From Petaurus breviceps papuanus (lineage: Eukaryota; Chordata; Mammalia; Diprotodontia; Petauridae): a DNA stretch of 64,000 nucleotides. The translations under genes and the position numbers were made by a program. How positions within the stretch are numbered: the first letter of the stretch is position 1; each line of letters opens with the position of its first letter. This document shows, one piece after another, positions 36,734-46,800 of the stretch. The stretch is from positions 27,731,662 to 27,795,661 of the forward strand of contig JAMXIF010001194.1 in the NCBI GenBank assembly GCA_028583685.1, given 5' to 3'. Below the pieces are notes generated by a model. The model did not search any database and was not told where the DNA came from. It saw only the letters and a program-made list of their open reading frames with translations.

Positions 36734-37595
36734 TTTTGTTTTTTTTTTTTTTTTAACAGGATTTGAATTCCAAGGAAGCCACAAACTCAAAGTTGCAGAT
36801 GTCAAGAAGAAAATGTAAAACGGTATTTAGCAAAAATAATTTTTGTTTCTTCTAGTAGTGGGAGAAATCCCCCAACTCCCTTTTCCTTCCTCCTGTCACC
36901 CCAGCCCCTGATATGCCAGAGTAGTCTTCACAGACTGGAATTTTCTATGAATACTCATTCTTTCAGCCCCCTCTTGACCTCTCCATACTGTTATATTCTA
37001 TGTTCCTACTATTGTCAATAATATTTTGACACAATAAATCGGAAATGTCACATTTACTATTCTCTGTACAGTTCTTCAGAGCAGATACTTAAATGTGATC
37101 AACAAACAATAATTTAAAAAAACCTTACTGAAAACAGATACATGGTTGCAGAAAACACCAATGACAAATGTCCCTGACGCTATCAGTGTGGTCCAGGACC
37201 TCTTCCTAGCTGGGATACTCTTTTCTAAAGTTTTTCTATTTATTTTGCCATAGTGCTGATAAAGGCCACTGATCTGTGTGCCAAATCGACTAATATTCAC
37301 CTTGTCTTGACAGTCAAGCCCAGAACAAATAGAAACATGCAACATTTTTTTCCTTCTTCAAAACAAACTTGTATGAAGGAGCACTCATCTAAAAAGTAAC
37401 AATAACAATTTAATTATCAGATATAAATATCCAGGCTTTAAACCAAGCAGTGTTTTTGCCCTTAAAATTGATTTTCTTGCCATCTGAAACAACATAAATT
37501 CCAAGAAGAAGAAATATGCTTAAAATATGAGCTGGCTATCTTACACCTAGCTCAGAGTTTTGCGTTCAGTGCCAACAGCAATTCTGGACTAATCA

Positions 37596-37830
37596 ATAAG
37601 CTAGCCTGGTTGTGCTAGGCTTTGGGCACACAAAGACAAAAAGAGAAACTCCCTGCTCCTAATCAGATTGCATTTATTTTATCAAACAAAGAAAGTGTAC
37701 ATAGAAACATATGCAAAATACATAGAAAGGAAATCCAAGGGATTTTGGCAGAGAGTTAGGGCTGCTCCTTGAGGCTGGGAGAAGTAAGAAAAGCTTTATC
37801 ATACAGGAGGCAGGACTTGGGCATTGGAGG
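37596..37830 (-). repeat. L2 3' part, antisense, diverged
   Basis: 'gtgctaggctttgggcacac aaagacaaaaagagaaactc cctgctcctaatcag' then 'gcaggacttgggcattggag', in the reversed L2 order. Confidence 0.55.
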
Positions 37831-38525
37831 GACTGTAATCACGTCAGACTTTACACAGATAGGAAGGAAAACAAACGAAACAACTAACCAGTTTTCTTAC
37901 CCAGAAAAACAGGGAGCCACTTGTAAAACTCCACCTGTTCATCTATGCCTTCAAGATACTTCTCTAATACAATTAACTGATATTAGCTGATCTCCTTCAG
38001 AATCACATCTGACTTACCTTTAAATCAAGAGTGGGAGGAAAGGAGAACCCCAGAAATTCAATGTGTTACATATTTTTGAGTGGGATGAAAACCCAAAATG
38101 GAGAAGAGAGAAAGTTTGCTGCTGACAACTCCATGTTGCTACTAACCCATCATTCCAGCAATTTAAAGTCTTTCTGAAATCAGGACATGAGCTTCACTGC
38201 ATGCTGCAATGAGCCACACCCCTCAATCACACTGCTCCAAGGGTCGTGTGCATGTTTAGTTTTTTAAGTTGAAGTCACTCACATTTGGTTTGCTTTGATA
38301 AATTCTGAGGGAAAAATTTCATGACATCCCTAGGAATCTCCAAGGGTACCTTGAGTGCTGTTAAGCTGGGTTAAGAATGATTGCATTATGCTCTGAGAAC
38401 ATCCTATTCTTGCCTAACCAAAACACCACCCCTGAGGTCCACAGAGCCCTAAGAACGGGAGGACACCAAAGGGGAGAAACTTATATACAGTGTCAAGCAG
38501 GTGATGTGAGGCGCCCAGGACCTAC
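37831..38525. other. Intron downstream of the last visible EXD3 exon
   Basis: No C-terminal EXD3 coding sequence or named repeat was recognised here. Confidence 0.4.
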
Positions 38526-38657
38526 CTGGCAGCGACTGAAGATGTCACTGAGTGTGACACGAACATTGAAGTGCTTCAGGACACTGAGTGCTTGCTGTTT
38601 GGCCTTGTCAAAACAGTTTACAGAAAAGCACCTTCCTTCCCCAACCTGGGACTGCAG
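38526..38657 (-). CDS. EXD3: EXD3 exon, end of Mut7-C core up to first zinc-ribbon cysteine
   Basis: Encodes 44 codons: LQSQVGEGRCFSVNCFDKAK, then QQALSVLKHFNVRVTLSDIF and SRCQ. It matches human EXD3 (GAGRC, VLKHFNVRVT, DIFSRCQ) as I remember it. The Cys of SRCQ would be the first cysteine of the C4 zinc ribbon that ends Mut7-C proteins; the rest lies in later exons. The donor is TGCCAG|GTAGGT and the acceptor TGTTTTGCAG|CTGCAG|TCC, a tandem AG that could drop Leu-Gln. It enters and leaves in phase 0. It is the most 3' exon I can find; nothing below 38.5 kb on this strand reads as the expected C-terminus. Confidence 0.94.
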
Positions 38658-39457
38658 CTGCAAAACACAGGTACACAGGGAGACATAGCTGAGTTTGGTG
38701 GAACGAGGATCATCCTTCCTTCCATAGGCTGGGCTTGTTTGTTTTTTTTTTTTTACAACAATCTTTTTCCTGAAATTCTGAGAGATCCTGGATTCTGTGC
38801 CTACCCTATATAGCGCGTATGTAAAACTATTCTGAAAGCTGTATGCTTGTAGTGGAGGCCATGGATGGCATCCTTACTCTGGGCAGGTTGCTAGACTCGG
38901 TGAACTAGGGCATCCCTATGACTCCTAGGAATCTGTGACAATCCTCAGTTGGCAATCTTTAAATCTAGTTCCAAGTGTCTGATGACTCCTGATTTTTAGA
39001 GGGGTTGTGCCAGGCCCAACAAGGGGCAGGGCAGGGACTGAGTCTTCAAAGACCAACAGGAGAGAGGTACTGACAGCTCATAGGGAGTACTCAAGAGCTA
39101 TGTGAGGGGTCGTAGTGTTAATAAAAAAAACAAGGCCCTCAACCCAAAGGAGCTGTGGGGTTGCAGAGCTGAAGAAGGCCAGGACTCAGTCCTGTGAGGG
39201 CACCTGGATATAACTATCCATGGCTCATGACAATTGGCTCTGTGGACTCTCCCAGGAAAATAGGATTAGGGGATCCCCCCTTTTCACTCTGAACTAATCT
39301 CCACAAAAGCCCTCATACATGTGAATGGTATGATGGAGAACACCTTTGGAAATGTGAGCAGAAACATGGTAAAGAGCTAACTAAGCCTTTCCCTTTCTCA
39401 AGATCAAGTATATACAAAGTTAAGGAGTGCAAAAAGCCTGAGTAATTGAGAATTTAC

Positions 39458-39511
39458 CTTCTGATATGGCAATCCAGAGGTCAATATGATTCTCCCCTCC
39501 TTTCTGGCAAT
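39458..39511 (-). CDS. EXD3: EXD3 micro-exon, central Mut7-C strand
   Basis: An 18-codon exon reading IARKEGRIILTSGLPYQK, flanked on the minus strand by acceptor TTCTGCCTCCAG and donor CAGAAG|GTAAAT. It follows AAE of the previous exon, giving AAEIARKEGRIILTSG. This is the A..EGR.LLT.. strand of Mut7-C. Most family members have LLTRD here, whereas this protein has ILTSG, so the usual Asp is missing. Human EXD3 also reads LTSG as I recall. The exon is isolated by an 11-kb intron upstream and a 0.8-kb intron downstream, so it rests on the exact phase fit and family match. Confidence 0.93.
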
Positions 39512-39671
39512 CTGGAGGCAGAATTTAAGTTAATATGAGTCAGCTGGGGAAAATGACAGAAAAATCAGTCTTATTTGTCCCTCCTCAGAACATAAAGGAG
39601 ATATTACTTCCCCAAAAGGCAGTGGTGTGGAAGAGGGGTGTTTTTTAAAAGCAGGGGTCTGACCACACCAG

Positions 39672-40050
39672 TTAGTCACTCAATAAGTGTTTATTAAGCA
39701 CCTACTACATGCTAGGCCACTTGCTAAGTGCTGGGGATACAAAAAGAGGCAAAAGTCAGTCCCCTGCCCTCAAGGAGCTCACAATCTTATGGGGGAGACA
39801 ACACACAGATGCATAAATAAGCTATATACAGGATAAACAGGAGATAATTAACAGAGAGAAGGAACCAGTAGTAAGAAGGAATGAGAAAGCCTTCTTGCAG
39901 ACAATGAGGTTTCATCTAGGACTTGCAGGAAGTGAGGAAAGCCCAGGGGTAGAGATGAGGAATAGCATTCCAGGCATGGGGATGGCCAGAGAAAATGCCT
40001 AGAGATGGAGTGTCTTGTCTGGGAAACAGCAAGGAGGCCAGTGTCACTGA

Positions 40051-40098
<48 letters not shown>

Positions 40099-40500
40099 GG
40101 GGGGGGGGAGCGAAGGGTAGAAAGTACAAGAAGACCGAAAAGGTAGGTAGGGGGCAGATTATGAAGGGTTTTGAATGGCAAAAAGAGTATTTTGTATTTG
40201 ATTGTGGAAGTAACAGGGAACCACTGCAGTTTACCGAATAGGGGGCTGGTGTATGTGTGTTCGTGCATGACATGACTAAACCTGTGGTTGCAGCAGAATG
40301 GAGGATGGACTGGAGTGGGCAGAGATGTGTGTCAGGCAGACTAATCTGAAGGCTACTGCAAGAATCCAAGTATGAGGAGATAAGGGTCTATAGCAGGGTA
40401 TTGGTAGTGTCAGAGGAGAGAAGAGGGGTTGGGGTGGTATATGCAAGACTAAGGTAAACTTAATAGGCCTTGGCAACAGATTGATTATGGGGATATGGGA
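39672..40500 (-). mobile_element. L2 LINE, antisense, in an EXD3 intron
   Basis: 'agtgtttattaagcacctac tacatgctaggccacttgct aagtgctgggg' through 'gtaggtagggggcagattat gaagggttttgaatggc' and 'cagagatgtgtgtcaggcag'. A GT microsatellite has expanded inside it. An open frame of 173 codons on the minus strand is this repeat plus the microsatellite. Confidence 0.9.
40054..40097. repeat. (GT)22 microsatellite
   Basis: Uninterrupted GT dinucleotides followed by a G run, located within the L2 copy. Confidence 0.97.
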
Positions 40501-40622
40501 GCCTAGTGCTCTATCCACTGTGCCACCTGGTTGCCTGAATGACATGCCAAGGTCACACAGGTGGTAAAGGACAGAGCTAGGATTCACACCCAGGTCTTCT
40601 GACTCCAAATTCAGTACTCTCT
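40500..40622 (-). repeat. MIR/SINE fragment, antisense
   Basis: 'ctctatccactgtgccacct', then 'tgccaaggtcacacaggtgg taa' and 'tcacacccaggtcttctgac'. Confidence 0.6.
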
Positions 40623-41497
40623 ATATAAATTTTTCACAATGCTGCTTCTCCCCAATGTGGGTAAATCTCATCGTCAGATTTGTAAGAGAAACACTAAAAT
40701 CTGGAGTGTAAAAAAAAGTCACTTTGATCTCATCTGACAGCATATTATGAAAAACAAAACTTAGGAGGGAAAGAAAATATTTATGAGGTAAACATTTAAC
40801 TCCAAACATCCTTAAAACTACTTTCAATAGATGATAGTGGTTAAGACTGAATAACAGATATCCCAGTGCAGAAGAATGTCACGTTGGTCCTCCAGTGGAT
40901 CTCAGCTTGACATGAGAAATGGAATATACTCCGTTTGTCTTTGTGGGTTAAGGAGCAGGAAGTTCACTCTTGATGTCCGCATGTGAGCAGGACAACTGAA
41001 GAACCCCTGAGGAGGTACCAAGGCCATTGGGAGCTTCATAACTTCATCAGTCACTTCTCTTACCTTCCCTGAGGGAATGGAGGAAGGGTGAGTTGGCTCC
41101 CAGGAGGACCTACATTCCCACACCAACCCAGCATGTTTGACACATTCAGGTTGGAGTTCATTCTGAGTGGAGTGTTCACTTTATTCTTTGTGGTAGTGGA
41201 GACTCAATGCTCTGGGATTTAAACAGCATCGGCATCAAGAATGTGATTCGCAGCTACTGAGTATGTTGGAGGTGGAGCTGTTGGGTCACCGGAAGAGACA
41301 GCCCCAAAAGGATTGTACTTATTCGCTGACTGAATGGTTATGATGAAACTGTAGATTGTGGGTCAGGACTAGAGAGATATTTCCACTCTCTAAGATCTGC
41401 ACTGTGCGTCTATTTACCAACAGGATCAAAAGGATCAGATACCTAGAAAACTCTAGGTATTAGAAACAGCAAAATGTACATGTAATCACTGATCCTG
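40623..41497. other. Intronic DNA, nothing assigned
   Basis: No exon or confident repeat. Confidence 0.35.
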
Positions 41498-42000
41498 GTC
41501 AATCAAAAGGTATTTATTAAGCACCTATTATGTACCAGGTGCTAAATTTGGGGAATATGAAGAAAGGCACAAACAGACCTGCCCTCAAGGAGCTCATATT
41601 CTAATAGGGGAGACAACATGCAAAAAATTATATGTGCAAGTTATATAAAGTATAAATGGAAGGCAATACCAGAAGAAAGGCCCTAGCAATAAGAGATTGG
41701 AAGAGCCATCCTAAGGAAGGTAGGATTGAAAAAAGCCAAGAGGCCCTAAGGGGTAAACAGGAACAGCATTCTTTTCCTGGGGCAGAGGAGGGGGCTGTGG
41801 GGGAGAGATGGGGAAGAAATGGGAGTAAACCAGTAAAAAGGGATGGAGTTAGGACTTGGAGTCTTAAACACATCATGAGCACCAATGTCCCTGGATTGTA
41901 GAGTGAATGGAGAGAAAAAAAAAAGTGGGAGAAGACTAGGAAGGTAGGCAGGTATTAAATGGTTGTGAAGGGCTTTAAAAACCAAAAAGAGGATTTTATA
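41498..42000 (-). mobile_element. L2 LINE, antisense
   Basis: 'aggtatttattaagcaccta ttatgtaccaggtgctaaat', 'cctgccctcaaggagctcat attctaataggggagacaac'. It ends near 'aaaaaccaaaaagaggattt'. Confidence 0.85.
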
Positions 42001-42934
42001 TTTATTTATTTATACCTACTTAATGTGAATAACTGTGATAGTATCCAAGTTTGAATCTACTGATCAAATAAGCCTGAAACTTATGTGTTTCAGCTGGAGC
42101 ACTTCATATTAGACAATAGACCTTAGGAGATAAGACATTCTAGCCTGCTGTACCAGACAAAAGGAGAAGCTGGGAAGCTCACGTCTTAGAAAATCAGATG
42201 TATAAGTCATTCCTAGCTAAGTCATGGGGTAAATTATCATCTTAATTTAACTTTTTAATCAGCCAAAACTTTCTGATCAATCTATTTTCCCTGGGTTATC
42301 ATATCTACTTTTCTGATGGAAGTCAATGAGAGAAAAGAATTTGTTTTATTAAGTTCACTTTATTAGGACAGTCCTATTTTATAAAGTACATGTTTGTAAA
42401 TCTATAAAACTGAAATACCATGGAGATTATTCTTGAGATCCCTTCTCTGAAGCGGTACCAGAGCACGTACTAGATTATAATTCAAAGGCTTTCATGACCA
42501 TGAAGGATGCAATTGTGGCAGGTCTGACAGGCACTGAACAGGCTTTCTTCCCTTGGGTTTTGTGGTGACTGGAGGATGAAGGTGATGTTCAGTCTCACTT
42601 CAGCTGAGTTTGAGAGGACCCAAACATACTGCCTTTGTGATCTATGTGTATCTTTGCTCTTAGAATCTCTTAGAATCATTTTTCTGAGGCTTGCTCAGAA
42701 TTCTCCCTCCTTCCCCCGATGTGTTGATCTCTTTTCTTCAAATCATCAGGTTATACCAGGTGGTATCTTTTTTTTCTCTTGGGAGACCTGTTGGTTACTC
42801 CAGATGGGCAGTAATCCCTGTTTTCACTCCCTTCTCTCTGCCCTGAGAGCAGAACCATTGGGAGAATCCCAAAGATTCACCTTACCCTCAATCCACATTG
42901 TGGTTTTGGGTAAATCATTCAGGAGGGGCTTTGA

Positions 42935-43045
42935 GAAGTCATTCATTCATTTAACGAACATTTATTAAGAATCTGCTTTGTGCAAATGTGCTTGATCTCA
43001 GTTGTGATACAAATGTAAGAAAATGATCTCTGCCTTTTAGGACCA
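42935..43045 (-). repeat. L2 3' end, antisense
   Basis: 'cattcatttaacgaacattt attaagaatctgctttgtgc' is a reversed L2 3' end. Confidence 0.65.
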
Positions 43046-43425
43046 AAAAGTCTGTAGATTACAGATTGCTAAGGAGTCATGGAGTTATTCTAATGTGTCC
43101 ACAAATCCATAGTTGTACCAAGCACTGTCATCTTGAAAGTTATCTCCAATAAACTGTGCTGTATGTCTTGATATTACAAATAAGAAACACTGCTTCTGTA
43201 CTGAAAAATATGACTGTCTGTGTGTGTATACATACATATACATGTATTACTCTTTTTCAAATACATTTGTGTGCTACTAAGATTATAAAACAATTTCATT
43301 CAAAAAGTACCTGTTATAATAGGTTTCCTTAATTATTAGATGTTAATAATATCTATCTACTGTCAATAATATTATCTACTGTCACATAGGGTACAAAATT
43401 TTTTGACATTAAAAAGAAGTCCTCG

Positions 43426-43709
43426 GGGGGCGGCCAGGTAGCACAGCAAGTAAGAGCACTGGCCCCAGAGTCGGGATGACCTGGGATCGAATCCGGGCTC
43501 AGACACTTAGCACCCACCCAGAAACACCTGGCTGTGTAACCTTGAGCAAGTTACTTAACCCCAATTGCTTAGGGGAGGCCAGGTGGCTCAGCAAGTAAGA
43601 GCACCGGCTCCAGTGTTGGGATGACCTGGCCTCTGATACTTAACATCACACCCAGAAATAACTGGCCGTGTAACCTTGAGCAAGTTACTTAACCCCAATT
43701 GCTTAAAAA
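43426..43709 (+). mobile_element. Two tandem SINEs of the second subfamily
   Basis: Two head-to-tail copies, about 43426-43570 and 43572-43709. Each has '(c)ggccaggt.gc.cagcaag taagagcac' then 'ttgagcaagttacttaaccc caattgctta'. Only the second copy has a poly(A) tail, which suggests a dimer inserted at once or one copy landing on the tail of the other. The 'agtcctcggg' sequence recurs on both sides. Confidence 0.85.
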
Positions 43710-43727
43710 AAAAAAAAAGTCCTCGGG

Positions 43728-43873
43728 GTAAAGAGAGTGAACAGTGAATAGAGCACTGGCCCTGAAGTCAGGAGGACCTGAGTTCAAATCCAGCCTCAGA
43801 CACTTAACACTAGCCATGTGACCTTGGCCAAGTCACTTAACCCCAATTGCCCTCCAAAAAGCAAAAAAAAAAA
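43728..43873 (+). mobile_element. tRNA-derived marsupial SINE, sense
   Basis: 'cagtgaatagagcactggcc ctgaagtcaggaggacctga', then 'gaccttggccaagtcactta accccaattgccctccaaaaagcaaaa'. It sits immediately after the tandem pair, sharing the agtcctc target motif. Confidence 0.9.
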
Positions 43874-43887
43874 GAAAAGAAGTCCTC

Positions 43888-46800
43888 ATATTTGGAGGTT
43901 GGGAACCATTGATCTAGCATATACTGACAGGATAATGTCTAAGAATATGTATTTGTTTCCATTGATGGGAACACAGGAGGTACTCAGTAAATACTTGTTA
44001 CTTGTCTGAATGCCTGACATTTTCAGGTCTGGTTATTCGGAAAGATGCCACTATATTCATAGTTGTGACTTCCTGGGCTGTGGCTTCTAGTCTGAGCCTA
44101 TGATTGCTAGCACAGGCTGAGCTGGACTCCACTAGCACAATGCAGGCCCTGAGAGCGCATCAACGCTGAAGCATCCAAAGAGCGACATTACAGGATTGAG
44201 ATTGTATAGGCAGCCCTGTTTATGTGCTGGTCCAAAGAAAAGTCAGAGTTTTTTGAGGTGCAAGAAATAAATATCTGAAACCTAAGAGACAGCCATACAC
44301 CTCATGTGCATGTGTTAGAAATGGCTTTGCTGGAACTGGCAGACATGAAGAAACTGGAAAACATCCTGCCCAAAGGAGAACTCTGCTGTTCTCCAAAGAT
44401 GCTGGAAGGGAGGGTTAAGCTTTGACTTAAGAGGCTTCTGAACCTTATCATGAGCTTCTTGTAGATACTGATGCTTTCAGGGCATGCTGACTATAACCCA
44501 TGGTTTATCATACTTATGTGGGTACTTCAATAATCTGAGATTTCATCAGTGGGGAACCTCCCTCACCAGCACAGCCACAGATTCTCTGTGACTTAGTAAT
44601 GGGTCTTCAAGTATTCACATGACTGAAAAATGCCTCACACAGGGGCAAACCTGGTGAGGAGCTTCTCCAAAGTTAGCTGGGCTTGGTAGGACCTTGCATG
44701 TCACTGGTGAAGGCTTTGAGAACCTAGGGTCATCTCCATGCCACAATGAAGCTTGGAGAAATTTAATGGCAGTATCCCTATGCCTGGGTGTATAATATAA
44801 TTTGAATTATAAGGGGGTCACTTTACAATGGGATTCTTCATTGTACTTGGAAATGACAGAGAACTCCTTGGTTCCCCATAGGTGTATATCATCTAAGAGA
44901 GGCAGTCATGAATTGAATGGGAATACTCTGGATATGTATATAAAAGGCCACAGTCCATAGCAGGGGGAAGGATGGTGGGAGGAGGAAGGGGTGTCAGCCA
45001 AATGTTACTCTAAATGGGGGAAATTCTCTTTTTCCTAGCCAAGCAAGGACAGAACACTAAGAGTTGAGATGCCAATTACTGGAGACCCACAGGTACTAAG
45101 GGACTGATCCCTTAATTTTAGTTATATTATCGCCTTTAAAAAAAAAGTCTTGAATAAGGTTGTTTCGCACTTCTTCACATGGGCGTATGATGGTGGGAAG
45201 TGTGGATTTTTGCCAAGGTGCCCTGGAAAAGCACATCTCCATCCAAGTTTCTGGGTGGAGAGGCACCTGCCCTTATTGTATCAGCCGTTGTCTGAGAAGG
45301 AAAAACAACACGGTCTCTGAGCTAGTGGAACCAGTGGGCCAAGGGTTAAAGTTGCATTGTGAATGAGTAGAGGGCTGGGACAAGGGGGTGCCACAGGAGC
45401 TGCATAGTTAGATCATAGGCTGAATCTTGGGGAGAATCTTCTTGTCTCCCAATTAGTCAGGGAAGTCTTCCTGAAAGAGGTGGGATTCAAGGAGTTCTTG
45501 GGATGCAATAAAAGAAAGTCTGGCAAGCTAGCATAGGGGGTGACTTAGGAAAAGGTTTAGAAAAGGGAAAATGATAATCAGAGAGTATTTTGAATAAATC
45601 TGTCTGAAACAAACAGGGGCATGGGAGCAGGAAAGTGGGGTTTTCAAGAGGACAAACGGACTATCAGGATCTGCAGGTCAAAAGCTGCTTCGAACCCTAT
45701 CTGCACACTGGTCACTCCATATAGGTATTTCCAGTCATCTGCCCAACCCTACCCAGTGAATGTATGCTGGTATTGGTTTCTGCCTCCCCCAAAACTCTAT
45801 AAAAACACTGAGTATATAACAGAAAAGCTATCTCCATTATCAAGACTATTTCTTGTTCTTAGTGCCTCTGGGCTGCCCTCCTTGTTCCTACAAATCCTGA
45901 AAACCTGGTTCCTGTCCATTTACAGGGAGTTTGTGCCTTGACCTATATCAGTGTCTTTGTTCTCACAGCTCTTATCTTTCTGCCTGACCTCTGACTCTCC
46001 CTATGTCTTGATTTCAGTTCGCCCACATGGTTTTGAGGTATGATTTTGCTCTGACATCACTCCAGACTGCTCCTCTATTTCTACCCCATGGTTCTGCTTT
46101 AACCACACTGGCTTCCAGGCTCTAATCCAAGCCTTGGGCTTGTCCGACTCTATTCTTCACTCCCATCTTGCCCCAACTCTCTGTTTAGGGTCTATAACCA
46201 ATGATCATGTTCCCAGTACTAAGAGGAATCGCAGGTTTGGGGAGAGCTATTTCCACATAGCCACCCGAGCTTTGGCAAGTGTGGGGAGGAGTCAGGAGAG
46301 GTTGCTACAGAAAACAGGAGAGGCAGGGTTAGGGAGGAAGGTACATGATACTCTATTGCTCTCATGTTCAAGTTTAGAGCTCCTCCCAACTCACCTCCAG
46401 ACTTCATTTTTCATACTGTCAGACTGGGAGGCTAGGAATTAACCATTTTACAGACTCCTCCCCCCAATATTAACTTATGCTTTTTGACAGAACCAAGACT
46501 GCACCTGCTGTCCTTTCACGGAGGCTAAATGGCAGCTGAAGTGTTTGTTGTTTGTTATATTCAATAGTCTCTGCTGGAAATTCGTTTCAGGTGGTGCATA
46601 TGAATCCTCTGTGCAGCCCACTGACCCCGAATAACCACACTTGCAGAAGGCTAATTCCCAAAGAAGGTTTTGGTTGATATTTTAAATGAAAGCTCAACTA
46701 AGCTGGAGGTCAATTATTAGGGAATTGTTATTTTGGAGACAAATGAAACCAGAAGTAACCCCTGAGAAGTCTCTCACATCTTAGAGAATGAAAAATAAAG

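Noticed and set aside
37076-37345. Minus-strand open frame of 89 codons with a protein-like look (KVNISRFGTQISGLYQHYGK)
   Set aside because: It lies on the EXD3 strand downstream of the last exon, so I considered it as an EXD3 exon. It has no zinc-ribbon cysteines, no resemblance to the EXD3 C-terminus, and no clear acceptor at its start.
1774-40097. Regular repeats as a possible CRISPR or satellite array
   Set aside because: They are simple dinucleotide microsatellites and dispersed SINE/L2 copies; no spacer-repeat array exists.
39848-40369. Minus-strand frame of 173 codons with a His-Thr repeat
   Set aside because: It is the antisense L2 plus the GT microsatellite; HTHTHT is translation of (GT)n.
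45160-45366. Short plus-strand frame with CPYC
   Set aside because: A single CxxC in 68 codons with no flanking exon signals is not enough to call a gene.
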